A DNA stretch of 64,000 nt from Calliopum simillimum (Eukaryota; Arthropoda; Insecta; Diptera; Lauxaniidae). This document shows, one piece after another, positions 48,187-59,247 of the stretch; within the stretch, counting starts at the first letter, position 1; every line of letters begins with the position of its first letter. The notes below the pieces were generated by a model, which searched no databases, was not told the origin of the DNA, and saw only the letters and a program-made list of their open reading frames with translations. Location: contig OX638370.1 of NCBI GenBank assembly GCA_951812925.1, forward strand, positions 111,738,897 through 111,802,896. The letters run 5' to 3'. The position numbers were made by a program, and so were the translations under genes.

Positions 48187-48339
48187 AGTTAGTTTGTTTT
48201 CAAAATAAAAATATCAACTTATTATATACTACTAGAGTTTGCCTTAAGGCCGAAATTATACCATTTCGATTTGACTTTAAAAAGACCACACAGCTCTTAA
48301 CTTAAGTAAAAAGTTATCATTATCAATTTGCTCTTGAAG
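48187..48339. other. spacer
   Basis: No recognisable feature. Confidence 0.4.
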
Positions 48340-48800
48340 GGCGTGTGTTAATCCTATTTCAATATCAAATTTCATAAAAATGGATCCAGCGACTTAGCTG
48401 TGAGAACGTTTTTTCATTAAGGGGAGTGGCACTGCCCATTTTTTAAAAAAAAATATTCTGGCTTCTTCAATTCCGATATCAATCGGAATCGGAATGGAAT
48501 CAATCTTAAGGTGATCTGCATTTGGAAAAAGAAAATCGGAATTTTATTGCAATAAATTAACTTGGCTTCTGGTTTTAATCCGATTTACTGAAACGCAATC
48601 TGATGTAGTGTTCAATATCGAAATGCAGATCACCATAAAATTGATTCCATTCCGACTTCGATCGATATCGGAATTGAGAACATTCCTGATAATCTTATGC
48701 ACTGCTCTTCCTCACAACCTTCCCAACAAAAAAAAATAAATCATTTGAGATTTAGCTATAGATACAGAGGCTGAACCGATTTCGTTTGCATATTTATATA
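48340..48800 (-). repeat. dispersed repeat, inverted copy of 21898-22310
   Basis: It shares GAGATTTAG, AACCGATTTCGTTTG and the GGCACTGCCCA/TGGGCGGTGCC words. It also contains an inner inverted repeat (TTCCGATATCRAT near 48473 and ATCGATATCGGAATT near 48662). Non-coding. Confidence 0.6.
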
Positions 48801-49145
48801 TAATAGCCCAGTGGTCAAAATTTGACCACAAATGTATTAAATAATTTTGGTACTTTTTGAACAGTTTTAGTACTTTTTTTGCTATTTGGTACAAAATAGA
48901 AAAGCTCATTTATCATCCCTGGTTTAATGACAAATGTGAAGCGAAAAGAAAACAAAAAAATATGCAGTCAGCTTTTTGTCTTTCTCTTTGTGCTGTATCC
49001 TCTTTTCAGCATTATATTTAAACTAGCTTAATGGCAAAATATTAATAATTTTAGCTTTGTGCACATTTACACACAAATGCCTTTCTAATGGTGTATAATT
49101 CGAAGTCGTGCTCCATTTCTAACATAGTAAAAAAGGTAGGACAAA
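48801..49145. repeat. dispersed repeat, inverted copy of 14640-15060
   Basis: TGGTCAAAATTTGACCACAA through TAGTAAAAAAGGTAGGACAA matches the loop repeat of FB-2 in the opposite direction. Confidence 0.7.
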
Positions 49146-49172
49146 TTATTGTATTAACACATGGATGTAGGT

Positions 49173-50053
49173 CAGTGATTCTCAACCTATGTGCCGCGGA
49201 ACTTTGGTGTGCAGTAAGATTTTTAAAATGTGCCGCCACTGCCAGAAAGCAAGTTTGCCGACTTGATTTTTTAAGGTTTCTGGAAATTAAAACCTTTTGG
49301 TTTTTACACATATTTATAAATTATGATGTAATGATGTACAGACTACCTCCCACCACACCTTCTTTTCCTAACAAACTTCCATGTGGTAGTACCTAAAAGG
49401 GATAGTTGGACCATTTTAAATACGTTCAAAATATACAGATTGGTCAAAACTGGATACAGGTACGTATACTGGATCAGGAAATTTTTCCGAGTATACAGAA
49501 CTAATAAAGGGAACAATCGATAGTAAATGTATTCAGCTTGCTTATTCCAGATGGTCAAGTCTACAAAATTGAAAGCATATTAGATCAATTTATTTTGCCA
49601 TCCTTTAGAATTAATCGATCTAAATTTTTTTTAGCAATGGAGAAAAACAATGTTCGTAACTTAATTGGTGCTATTCCTAGAAACTGTGGCATAGAAAACC
49701 ATACATTTGTAAGTAGAAGTTGCAAAGAAACTGATATGGAAGATACAGTTCTTCATTTCTTTGGTCATTTCAATTTTGAACCGCTTGGCTCACTATCTGA
49801 ATTGAATATGAACATGCGTATGGTTCTCCTAGAATTACTTTGTTAAAGCTCTCTGTGTCGGGTGCACAATGGGGCCAATTCCGAGGCCTAAGTTAATGAT
49901 GACAACATGGTCATCCCATGGATTTTACTTAACTAAGCCCACATAAATCAATAAACCAATTAAAATTGTCTTAAAATTTTTCTTGCTAGTGTGCCGCCAA
50001 ATTTTGATATTATTAAAAATGTGCCGTGACAAAAAAATGGTTGAGAATCACTG
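49173..50053. mobile_element. non-autonomous hAT element
   Basis: The ends CAGTGATTCTCAACC and GGTTGAGAATCACTG are perfectly inverted over 15 bp. ATGTAGGT (49165-49172) and ATGTAGAT (50054-50061) form an 8-bp target duplication with one mismatch. Subterminal GTGCCGCGG/GTGCCGTG words are typical of this hAT group. It contains a 102-codon plus frame (49538-49846) of unknown origin and no recognisable transposase. Confidence 0.85.
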
Positions 50054-50062
50054 ATGTAGATA

Positions 50063-50530
50063 CTAGCTATTTTAACCGGCGTTGCTCGGGTTTTGTTTAA
50101 TTTCTCACTAGGAGTTTTTCGCAGAAAAAACGAAACCAACAAATTGCTTTATGTCACTTATTCCACTAAAATGAATAAAAAATAAGTTTTTTGCAAGATA
50201 CAAGAGGTAATAAGTATCGAAAAAATATCGAAAAATATGTAAAATATCGTCCATAAGTATCGAAAAATATTGAAATACATCCAAGTAATCCAGAAGTCCA
50301 CGTGCACGTGAAAAGTCCAAAAGTATTGAAAAACATCGAAGAAATCGGTAAAAGTCCTAAAGTATCGAAAAGCATCTTAAATGTCGGTAAAAGCCCAAAA
50401 ATAAAGAAAAATATTGAAATATGTGGATCAAAGAAATCGGTAAAAGTCCGTGTTTTTCGAAATACATTGTTAAAAATTCAACAGCATCAAAAACATATGA
50501 AATATCGATAAAGTTCCATCAAATTCTATG
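50063..50530 (-). mobile_element. 3' end of a Helitron (minus strand)
   Basis: On the complement the sequence AACCCGAGCAACGCCGGTT is followed by AAAATAGCTAG, ending in CTAG at 50063 and then T: the standard Helitron 3' hairpin and terminus. The body upstream contains short tandem repeats. The 5' end was not located. Confidence 0.6.
50205..50480. repeat. 38-39 bp minisatellite
   Basis: Units starting near 50313, 50351 and 50390 share AAGTCC.AAAGTATYGAAAA, then ATCGGTAAA, with weaker copies on both sides (AAATATCGAAAAATAT, and 50445 onward). It lies within the Helitron fragment. Frames across it are repeat-driven. Confidence 0.6.
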
Positions 50531-50906
50531 TTCTCTCTTCAAGAATAAATGAAAGACATAGTTTAAGAAGCAGCATAGTATTAACGACGTAAATGCAAAC
50601 GAAACTCTTTTATGCTATAGCATTAAATTCTTTTTTTTTTTTTTCAACAAACTCAAACTAAAAATAGAACGTTTATCTTTAAAAAAAATCAATAAAATAA
50701 GTATACCAGTTTATTTCTTAGCATAAATAGAATGTTTTTTAAGAAAAATTATTAAAATCGGTTTGGTATATTTTGCACCAAAGCGTTACATAGTTTTTCC
50801 ATATAAGCAATTTTATATAAATAGTATAGATAAAAAGAATTTGATCCCTTTGACTGCTCTAAAAGAAGAGAAGCTCCCCTCACTATTAACGTATCATTTA
50901 ACCTAC
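50531..50906 (-). other. 3' flank of HMG-CoA synthase copy 1
   Basis: AT-rich. A minus-strand AATAAA lies at 50715-50710, about 190 bp after the stop, and is the likely polyadenylation signal. Confidence 0.5.
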
Positions 50907-52274
50907 TTAATCCGTTGGTGTACGTTCGTATGTACGCCGATACATAGCATCGACATCCTTGAGGTAGTATGTGCCCGGAAATAAGGTGCTTATGCTGCCG
51001 GTAGGCGTATATGGTGCTGCATGATTATTTTTCTCACGCACTTCCATTAAATCGGTAAATACGGCAGGTCCAATTCTTTCGCGAGAACTCAGCAAAGCCA
51101 AAACATAATCCAATTTGGCTATGAATTTATGAAAGGCATCAACATCTTCTGTTACTATAATTGAATACATTGAAGCCGCTAAGCCAGAGCCATAGGAAAA
51201 GACACCAATGCGTTTGCCTAGCAGTTCATTGCACGGTACACTGATCAACAATGATACTAAACCTGAATACACAGAAGCCGTATACATATTACCCACTTGG
51301 TTTGCAAGTAACAGGGAACTTTTCGTCTTCCTCTCGAATATATCAGCAAATTGTAACATAAATGCTTTTTCAACATTCCGATCGAAATAAGTTTCCGGCA
51401 GTGTTGAATTATTGAATCTTTCAAGACCTGGGTATTTGATGGCCCTTTTAGCAACATTTGTCAGCAGGAAATCATTAAAACAAACGCGTGCTACGGATTT
51501 TTGGACCAATTTGCAAAATGGTGTGTGCAATATAAAACCGACAAAACTTTCTAAGCCTACGCTGTTTGCATCGGGGTATTTCTTTTCGAATTTCTTACGA
51601 TACAATTGATAACAAGTGTCCAGTGCTGAAAGATAACACTTAATCGAAAGTTTACCATCGACGACTGGATATTCTGAACCTAAATCTGGTTTATAAAAAT
51701 CATATGCATGCTCCATATGTGTTGCACGTAGTCCACGTTCGAGTATGAGTGGAGCATTCGGACCCAAGAGCATTGCGACGGCACCAGCACCACCGGCAGG
51801 ACGCGCCGGACCCTTAGCGTAAACTGCAATATCAGCACAAACAGCCAATGCATAACGACCATCCCAGCTGGATGATTCAATCCAATTGATGGAGTTAAAG
51901 AGCGCAGCAGTGCCACCATAACAAGCATTTGTCGTATCAATGCCTTCAATATCTGTATTACCGCTGTCGGCGAAAAGTTGCATAAGTACAGATTTTACAG
52001 ATTTCGATTTATCCACTATTGTTTCAGTGCCGACTTCAAGGCGTCCTATTTCTGTGGCTTTTATCTGGTTACGTTCAAGTAGACGCGTCACTACTGTGAG
52101 GCAAAGTGAATTGACATCTTCGCGATCAGAGCAAAAACCCATTTTGGCTTGACCCAAACCGATTGTATATTTCCCAGGCGATGCACCATCGAATTGCTCA
52201 AGCTCTGTCTGATCGACATACTGTGAGGGAAACAGTACTTCAATGGCTAAAATTCCAACGTTTTCAGGCCACAT
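50907..52274 (-). CDS. Hmgs: hydroxymethylglutaryl-CoA synthase, copy 1
   Basis: The enzyme condenses acetyl-CoA with acetoacetyl-CoA to HMG-CoA, the step before HMG-CoA reductase in the mevalonate pathway; the cytosolic form is expected because no transit peptide precedes [20 protein letters not shown]. The coding region is one uninterrupted exon of 455 residues, close to the 450-465 usual for insects. The catalytic triad is complete: Glu84 in [10 protein letters not shown], Cys118 in [10 protein letters not shown], His250 in [14 protein letters not shown]. The block [17 protein letters not shown] and the C-terminal [17 protein letters not shown] are also family hallmarks. The start has the context ATCAAAATG. 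An intronless copy beside another intronless copy fits tandem duplication of a gene that had already lost its coding introns. Confidence 0.97.
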   Translation of the reverse strand: MWPENVGILAIEVLFPSQYVDQTELEQFDGASPGKYTIGLGQAKMGFCSDREDVNSLCLTVVTRLLERNQIKATEIGRLEVGTETIVDKSKSVKSVLMQLFADSGNTDIEGIDTTNACYGGTAALFNSINWIESSSWDGRYALAVCADIAVYAKGPARPAGGAGAVAMLLGPNAPLILERGLRATHMEHAYDFYKPDLGSEYPVVDGKLSIKCYLSALDTCYQLYRKKFEKKYPDANSVGLESFVGFILHTPFCKLVQKSVARVCFNDFLLTNVAKRAIKYPGLERFNNSTLPETYFDRNVEKAFMLQFADIFERKTKSSLLLANQVGNMYTASVYSGLVSLLISVPCNELLGKRIGVFSYGSGLAASMYSIIVTEDVDAFHKFIAKLDYVLALLSSRERIGPAVFTDLMEVREKNNHAAPYTPTGSISTLFPGTYYLKDVDAMYRRTYERTPTD

Positions 52275-52468
52275 TTTGATTGTAGATTTTCGAAGGAAGA
52301 GTATTTTTGAATTATTACAGTCGATTTGCCCGATCTGCTGGAGGAGTTTAATTTTCTTATTTCTTTCGAGCTGTTCAATTTTGTTATATTATGTTTGAGC
52401 GTCGAAATTTTAACATCGGTGGTGTAGCACATTCACGAAACTACTAAATTCATTAGCAACTAACTCGG

Positions 52469-52476
52469 TATTTATA
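52469..52476 (-). promoter_or_regulatory. TATA box of HMG-CoA synthase copy 1
   Basis: The complement reads TATAAATACCGAG about 195 bp upstream of the start codon, with TTAGT initiator-like words 30 bp downstream. Copy 2 has TTAAATACCGA at a comparable place (complement of about 59492-59502). Confidence 0.45.
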
Positions 52477-52499
52477 GTAATTATATATAACCAAGTATT

Positions 52500-53395
52500 A
52501 AAAAAAAAAAATTTTAAAAATGTGTCAAATTTCCGTTTAACTAAAATATTATAAATAATAAGCCGTAAAATTTGTATTCATTAAAATATTGTTAGTTACA
52601 CTTGTCACTGATAATACTCGATTATATAAAACATTGAGCGTTTGACCATTTAAGGGACTTTCGCAACGATAATTAGTATAATTAAGCATTATTCTACATT
52701 GCTGAAATTTTAAACGGTTTAATTTTTTGTGGCGAATAGGAATATATAACAAATATGGTATTTAAGTTTCTATCTTTTGGAGATTTTTCGTGCCGTTATT
52801 AGGAACGTTTGACGGTTTGACAAAAGCAAAGCACATTTTTTAACAATTCGCTAAAGAAACTCGTCATCGTTTGTTGATTTTTTTCAAAGTTCAAGAAGCT
52901 ACACGATGGATCTCTTACTTCTATTGACTGTCTCGTTATTTATTTTGCTTTTTCTTTATTTATTTAAAAAACAAGCGTGAAATACCTCAGAAAATATTAT
53001 ACCGTCATAACATAATTTCGTCATACATAAATTTGTTTATTATATCTGTGCTCAGTTGGCACAACCAGATAACGAGCGTTTTTTGTGAAGTGAGTTATGT
53101 AGTCCAGGACATCGTGGCAAAACCACATTTGCTCTAGGACTTATAGTTCCTAAGAAAAACAACTTGTAAAACCGGATATTGTGATTTTTTCATGTCAACT
53201 TAAAATTTAAATTTGCTCTTCTGAAAAAGTATGAAAATATGGGATACCTGGTTTTGCCATCTGAGATATTGAGTTTTTCTTATAAAAGTAAAGATTTTTT
53301 TATTTAAGTTTTTTGTTATTTTTATTAATGTTAATTATCTCCAAGTGTTATGCAATTCTGTTATCAATAAATCATATTGAAAAATTTATTAAGTA
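52500..53395. other. upstream spacer of HMG-CoA synthase copy 1
   Basis: AT-rich without a supported gene or element. Confidence 0.4.
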
Positions 53396-54254
53396 CTACA
53401 CAGTTCAAAAAGCTCCGGGAATTTTGGTAAGATGGCACCACCACTCTCAAATCGATATAATTTTTCGGAAGTGGCAACTTTTTAAATAGGAATGTCAAAT
53501 TTCGATGTCTAGTAGTTTTGAAGTTATAGCTGTATGTGAAGTTATAGCTGAAAGTGAATTTCACAGTTTGATAAAACATTGCTTTGTGATCGGAAAAAAC
53601 GAGAAGCAAACATTGAAATGGCTCCAAAAACATCACAGCATATCTGTTCCGTCGAAAGCAACTGTTTGCTGAATTTAAAATGGGTCGTACGAGCACCAGT
53701 GATGCACCACGTTCGAGCCGGACAAATCAGAATATATCAAGAAAATCCATCTGATAGTTTTGAAAGGCCGCAAAGTGAAAGTGAGAGAGCTAGCAGACAT
53801 AATGAAGTTGTCGATCCGCAGTATTTTCAATATTTTGCATGAGCACTTGGAAATGAAAAAAATTTTCCCGCGATGGATGCCGCGTTTGCTGACAATTAGT
53901 AAAAAAAAAAAAGCAACATCGTGTCGGAGATTCGGGGGCCAATTTGGAGCTGTTTCGGCGTAATCCGAAAGTGTTTTTTCATCGATTCGTAACAATGGAC
54001 GAAACATGGATCCACCACTACACACCGGAGTCCAATAAACAGTCGGCAACATGGTTAGAACCACCGGGTGAGTTCGTTCGAAGCGTCCAACGCAAATGTC
54101 GGCTGGGAAGGTGATGGCCAGCATATCGAAATGTTGGACGATCGTTGGATGAAGTTTATCTCCCTTGAAGCGAACTATGTTGAAAAATAAAATCGATTTG
54201 TATCAAAAAGTTTGTGTTTTCATCATTTTTCCCAGGACTTTTTGAAGAATGTAG
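53396..54254 (+). pseudogene. internally deleted mariner transposon, second copy
   Basis: Imperfect terminal repeats CTACACAGTTCAAAAAGCTC (left) and complement CTACATTCTTCAAAAAGTCC (right) bound 859 bp. Readable transposase pieces: a helix-turn-helix with ELADIMKLSIRSIFNILHEH (53790-53850), VTMDETWIHHYTPESNKQSA with the first catalytic Asp (about 53990), then MSAGKVMAS, and directly the C-terminal SLEANYVEK before the stop. The second and third catalytic Asp are missing, and frameshifts and a poly-A insertion break the rest. It is related to, but clearly different from, the mariner at 32635. Confidence 0.85.
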
Positions 54255-54681
54255 TTTCTTTTAATTGTATCGATAAGTTGTAAGAAAAGTAAATTTTATA
54301 AACATTACTAATTGACAAATATTTAGGAAAGTTTAAAACTTGCTTTCTGTCAAAGATTCAGCCAACATCGTTTGTTTATTTTTACGTTCAAACAAATGTT
54401 TCGAATTTTGAGTTTTTACTGTTAAATTCATCGTGATGTCCTCAGTAAAATGCAAATCTTCGTTGACGTAGTGTAAGTATTATTATTCCTTTAAAATCAA
54501 CTTATATTCTTTTTTATTTAAATATTATTTTATTTTTACATATAATTAATTATCTTTGAAATAAAGAATTGTTTTAAAAATTGTCTTAAAGCAACGAGTA
54601 TCTTGCATGCATTTTAAGTCAATGAGCAATGAAATATATAAAACTAATTAAATTTACAAGTTTCCCCAATACTTTTGGATT
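54255..54681. other. spacer
   Basis: AT-rich; no feature recognised. Confidence 0.4.
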
Positions 54682-55125
54682 ACACAGGCCGACAAAATTT
54701 AGCCAATATTCAGATCCACAATCCAGACTATATATTTCCGAAGGTTATTGATGCGCTGAATACAAATCTGGCCTCAAAAATGCTCTTTCAGCTTTATCAT
54801 AATCTAAAATTGCAAAAACACCGTTTTTGCCGTCATGACATAGTCGATTACTAATTTACAAACAGGAAAACTTCAAAATGCGGTATCTCAGAGAAAAAAA
54901 AGATATTTGAGCAAACTCAACGCTATTTGAAAGAAGAAGACTTGTACTTAAAGAAGCCAACCTTTAATTTTGGTGAAATAAAAAATCCGCAATGCTACAT
55001 AATCTCAAAAATAGGCAAAAACGGTGTGATATAGCATCTTTGAAGCCAGATTTGGATTCAGCGTATCAAAAACCTTCGGAAATATATAACCTGGTTTCTG
55101 GGTCTAAGATACTGTCGGCCTGTGT
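54682..55125. repeat. 440-bp palindromic element
   Basis: ACACAGGCCGACA at 54682 and TGTCGGCCTGTGT ending at 55125 are inverted. The arms include CCGAAGGTTATTGATGCGCT mirrored by the text around 55060, and a ...GCAAAAACACCGTTTTTGCC / GGCAAAAACGGTGT pair. It carries the GCCAGATTTGGATTCAGCG version of the module found in other foldbacks. Confidence 0.75.
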
Positions 55126-56163
55126 TATTCTTTGACTCAGTGTTTAAGATATTGCCATATTTTTTGGAGTTCCGAATACTTATGTGCATTGAATTTAAGT
55201 AGGATTTTGCTTATAAGCTCATTTTTATATCTTTAAGTTACATTTTGGGAAAGTTTTTGTTAATAAATAAAGCAAGCTATTTACCGAGTTATAATTGCTT
55301 AGAGTGATTCAAAAATTTAATTCGTAATTAAAAAAATTTTATGATTCTTTAAAAAATTTTTAAATTCCGAATACTTTTGTGAGCCACTGTATATAAAGTA
55401 TAATAAGTTATTGTCATTATTTTTATAAAATAAATATATTTTAAATGATATTTAAGGCAAGGGCGTCAGCATTTCAATGGCAGTCAGCGTAGAATTTCGA
55501 ACTCTAAGTTGATGCGAAGTAGTGGATCATCAAAATTTTTCATGGGTGTTGTTGGTCTGAAAAATATATATATAAAATACTGAAATATTGTGATTGTTGT
55601 AGGCTCACTTTTGTTATACGCTGACATCCTTGATTTAAGGTCTCGTTTAAAAACATTTTTATAATGGTTACAGTGATTTATAATTCAACAGATTCGAATC
55701 TACGATATACAGTGTGATAGGCCTGAATAAAATTCTTTAATAATGTATTAACAATTGATATTTTTAAAATGTTTTGATTAATCCTTGAAATAAATATGTT
55801 GTTTGTATGTAAAAGCTTTAATTATTTTTGGTCTGTGGAATATTGGTTTAAAAGGAAAAAATTTTGTTTTATAAGGATCATTATTCGTTACTCAAAGTAT
55901 AAGTAGAGAGCATTTTATTTACATAGAAAAATGTATACATTTATTTAGCTGACATTTTAGACCTTTGCCTGAACTTTTTGCCTTAACCATAACCATTTGA
56001 AAAATTCTAAGATATGCTTAATGAAAGTCAAATTGTAATTACATAATGTTTTAATTTTTGCACAATGAAAAATTTGAACTTTTATATTTGGAGGCAAAAA
56101 AATTTTTTTTTTTCAGGTGCTTTTTTATAACATTTTTTATTTTTTTTTTGTAATATGGGCATG
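55126..56163. other. spacer without a gene
   Basis: AT-rich; only short frames and A/T runs. Confidence 0.4.
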
Positions 56164-57190
56164 GTGTCGAACGTGACCGTCGAACACAGTTAAAATCGAA
56201 ATAAAACGGATTTTTAATTGAAATATGATAACTTTATTATACAACAGACCCAAACAAGTGTTAAACATGGAAATTGATTACATATGTTTCGGTTATTTCC
56301 ACATACATATTTTCATATAAAAAACATATATATAGCCTCATCAGATCAGTTTAAGTTAATTTTTGTCAGAAGTCACATTCGAACCCTTGACTCCGAGTTT
56401 CTGATGAGAGAAACACGGTGCTTAACCATTTCGACTGCCGTCAAGGTCAAATGCCACCGTACAAAAACGCATATGTATAGATCATAAAGCTCCCTTAGCG
56501 CCGAAACATATGCAATCAATTTCTATGCTAACACTTGTTTGCGTCTGTTGTTGAAAAAATTGCAAAAACTTACTGTTTAATTAGTTCAATATAAATGTAT
56601 CATATTTCAATTAAAAATCGTTGGTACTTTCATTAGTACTATACAAGCAAAAAACAGTCAATAAACTAACTTCACAAAACGGATTTTTATTTTGACAGTA
56701 ATTTTAACTTATAGCTTTTAATAAACACTATAATTGGTGCTAATAAGGTTGATGTTGTGCAATTTTACGTTTTCAAGGTAATTGCAAAATTCCAAAGCGT
56801 TCGCTCTAGACAATGAAAGAAGTGGTTTTCGCGGCCAATAGGCAAACGTCGATTTCAGGGAAACTTGAGGCAATATTTCAATGTGACTAGTTTTACAATG
56901 TTGTGCATTGTTGCCTCTTACAAATGGTTTTGATTTTACCCAAAAATGATTTATACTTTTTTTTAATTTAATTTTAATCACATTCGCATGGGACGTGTCG
57001 CATGGGACATTTTTTTCCACTTAACAAATTTTAAATAGAAATTATGACAAATAACCAGGATGTACGTTGCTTCACCTTATCTTATGAATTTGACGTGGCA
57101 TCACCAGTTTTTCCAAGTGATGTCATTTGCCCCGACCCATTTTACATATGTACTGATGATTAAATTTTTTGGCTCACAGTTTACTTTTCT
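56164..57190. repeat. second copy of the GTGTCGAACGTGAC element, interrupted
   Basis: It begins GTGTCGAACGTGACCGTCGA at 56164 and follows the left half of the element at 29595: AAATAAAACGGATTTTT, GAGGCAATATTTCAATGT, TTTGATTTTACCCAAAA, CGCATGGGACATTTTTTT and ACAAATAACCAGGA are shared in order. A 311-bp insert (56241-56551) interrupts it. The right terminus is not present within the window stretch. Confidence 0.7.
56241..56551. repeat. TIR element enclosing a tRNA-like segment
   Basis: Inverted ends of about 50 bp: ACAACAGACCCAAACAAGTG at 56241, then AAATTGATTACATATGTTTCGG; complement ACAACAGACGCAAACAAGTG at the right end. The loop (complement of 56372-56441) resembles a tRNA: a GTCGAAATGGTTAAGC D-arm, an imperfect anticodon arm and a GGGTTCGAA box B at 56386-56378. 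The anticodon loop is not 7 nt, so it is not a working tRNA gene. Confidence 0.6.
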
Positions 57191-57861
57191 ATGGTAATAC
57201 CCATATACCTAAATTGAACATTAGTTAATATTATTGTAAGCAAAAATAATGTTAAAAAAACCCTGAAAAAAAGTACTTTTCTTTGTTCATCGGAAAAATT
57301 AAAGGATCCGACTGTTTTTGAGTTAAAAATAAAAATTGCAATAAGTTGTTATTAACAATGTTATGGCAGGAAAAGGTTAATGTAAATACAAAGTTTTAAT
57401 ATGTACACAGTGTATAGAATATATTAGAAAAATCAATGTTTTATTTTTAGTTAACATGTTAGTGGACAAACATTTTAGCTTTGTCGCAGCATGGATTTTT
57501 TATACTTATTTCTACAGTTTCACATATTGTAGTCGCATAAAAATATGTAAAATTTTTACATTTCGTATTTAATTTAAAATTCTATTTCTTTTTTTTTTGC
57601 AAAATTTATTGTTCGAGAAACATTATCATTTGTTTACTTTGTGTAGTAGGTATTTTAAAAGGTTATTGATTTTTAATTAACATATACTTTGTATGTCAAA
57701 TTGAATTTACAATTCTTTTATTCGTTAATTTTTACTACAAAAATATCAACCAAATATGTATTTCTAATTACATACTATATAAAAATAATTTAAGCTCTTC
57801 GACTCCTCTAAAAGAGAAGACGACCGACCCTTCACCATTGCACCCTTTAAACAGCTTAATT
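57191..57861 (-). other. 3' flank of HMG-CoA synthase copy 2
   Basis: AT-rich, no gene. A minus-strand AATAAA at 57722-57717, about 140 bp after the stop, is a likely polyadenylation signal. Confidence 0.5.
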
Positions 57862-59247
57862 TTAGTGGTGCACACCATTACTTATAACAGGTGTTCGTTC
57901 GTATGTACGCCGATGCATAGCGTCGACATCCTTGAGGTAGTATGTGCCTGGGAATAAGGCGCTTATGCTGCCAGTAGGTGTGTATGGTGCCGCATGATTA
58001 TTTTTTTCACGCACTTCCATTAATTCGGAAAATAAGGCAGGTTCAATTTTGTCACGTGAGTTCAGCATGGGCAAAACATAATCCAATTTGGATATGAACT
58101 TTTGGAAGACGTCAATATTTTCAGTTACTGCTATTGAGTACATGGAAGCTGCCAAACCGGAACCATATGAAAAGACCCCCACACGTTTGCCTAGCAGTTC
58201 GCTGGGTGGCACGCTGATCAACAACGATACTAAGCCTGAGTACACCGAAGGCGTATACATATTACCCACTTGATTTGCAAGCAACAGCGTCTTCTTTGTT
58301 TTCTCTTCAAAAACATCAGCAAATTGTGTCATAAAGGCTTTTTCAACATCCCGATCGAAGTAAGTCTCCTGCAGCGTTGAGTTATTGAATCTTTCAAGAC
58401 CTGCATATTTGGCATTACGTTTACCTTCATTTGTCAGCAGGAAATCATTAAAGCAAAGGCGTGCTACAGACTTTTGCACCAATTTGCAAAATGGTGTGTG
58501 AAATATTAAAGCGGCAAAGTTTTCTAAACCCACTTTATTTTCATCCTGGAATTTCTTTTCGAATTTTTTACGATACAATTGATAACAAGTGTCCAGCGCT
58601 GATAGATAGCACTGTATCGAAAGTTTACCATCAACAACTGGATATTCTGAACTTAAATCTGGTTTATAAAAATCATATGCGTGCTCCATATGTGTTGCAC
58701 GTAGTCCACGTTCGAGTATGAGTGGAGCATTTGGACCCAAGAGCATTGCGATAGCACCAGCACCACCTGTAGGGCGCGCCGCACCCTTAGCGTAAACTGC
58801 AATATCAGCGCAAACAGCCAATGCATAACGACCATCCCAGCTGGATGATTCAATCCAATTGATGGAGTTAAAGAGCGCAGCAGTGCCACCATAACAAGCA
58901 TTTGTCGTATCAATGCCTTCAATATCTGTATTACCACTGTCGGTGAAAAGTTGCATAAGTACTGATTTCACGGATTTCGATTTATCCACTATTGTTTCAG
59001 TTCCGACTTCAAGGCGTCCTATTTCTGTGGCTTTTATATGGTGACGTTCAAGAAGACGCGTCACTACTGTGAGGCAAAGTGAATTGACATCTTCGCAATC
59101 AGAGCAAAAACCCATTTTGGCCTGACCCAGCCCGATTGTATATTTTCCAGCAGATGCACCATCGAATTGCTCAAGCTCTGTCTGATCGACATACTGTGAG
59201 GGAAACAGTATCTCTATGGCTACTATTCCAACGTTTTCAGGCCACAT
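57862..59247 (-). CDS. Hmgs: hydroxymethylglutaryl-CoA synthase, copy 2
   Basis: A second intact, intronless HMG-CoA synthase of 461 residues, in the same orientation as copy 1 and 5.6 kb upstream of it in transcription terms. Catalytic Glu84, Cys118 and His250 are all present (FH in [14 protein letters not shown]). By my count the two proteins are roughly 87% identical, but the differences are uneven: about a dozen in the first 230 residues and some 45 in the remaining 225. The C-terminus is six residues longer (VISNGVHH ending). The start context ACTACAATCAAAATG matches copy 1. Both copies look functional; one may serve a specialised supply such as juvenile hormone or gland terpenoids, but nothing here shows which. 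Confidence 0.97.
   Translation of the reverse strand: MWPENVGIVAIEILFPSQYVDQTELEQFDGASAGKYTIGLGQAKMGFCSDCEDVNSLCLTVVTRLLERHHIKATEIGRLEVGTETIVDKSKSVKSVLMQLFTDSGNTDIEGIDTTNACYGGTAALFNSINWIESSSWDGRYALAVCADIAVYAKGAARPTGGAGAIAMLLGPNAPLILERGLRATHMEHAYDFYKPDLSSEYPVVDGKLSIQCYLSALDTCYQLYRKKFEKKFQDENKVGLENFAALIFHTPFCKLVQKSVARLCFNDFLLTNEGKRNAKYAGLERFNNSTLQETYFDRDVEKAFMTQFADVFEEKTKKTLLLANQVGNMYTPSVYSGLVSLLISVPPSELLGKRVGVFSYGSGLAASMYSIAVTENIDVFQKFISKLDYVLPMLNSRDKIEPALFSELMEVREKNNHAAPYTPTGSISALFPGTYYLKDVDAMHRRTYERTPVISNGVHH

Noticed and set aside
51208..51949. Open frames antisense or out of frame within the HMG-CoA synthase genes (also 58088-58937)
   Set aside because: They overlap the conserved coding frame entirely and are shadows of it.
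56372..56441. Functional tRNA gene
   Set aside because: The anticodon loop and arms do not fold canonically; it is kept only as tRNA-like.
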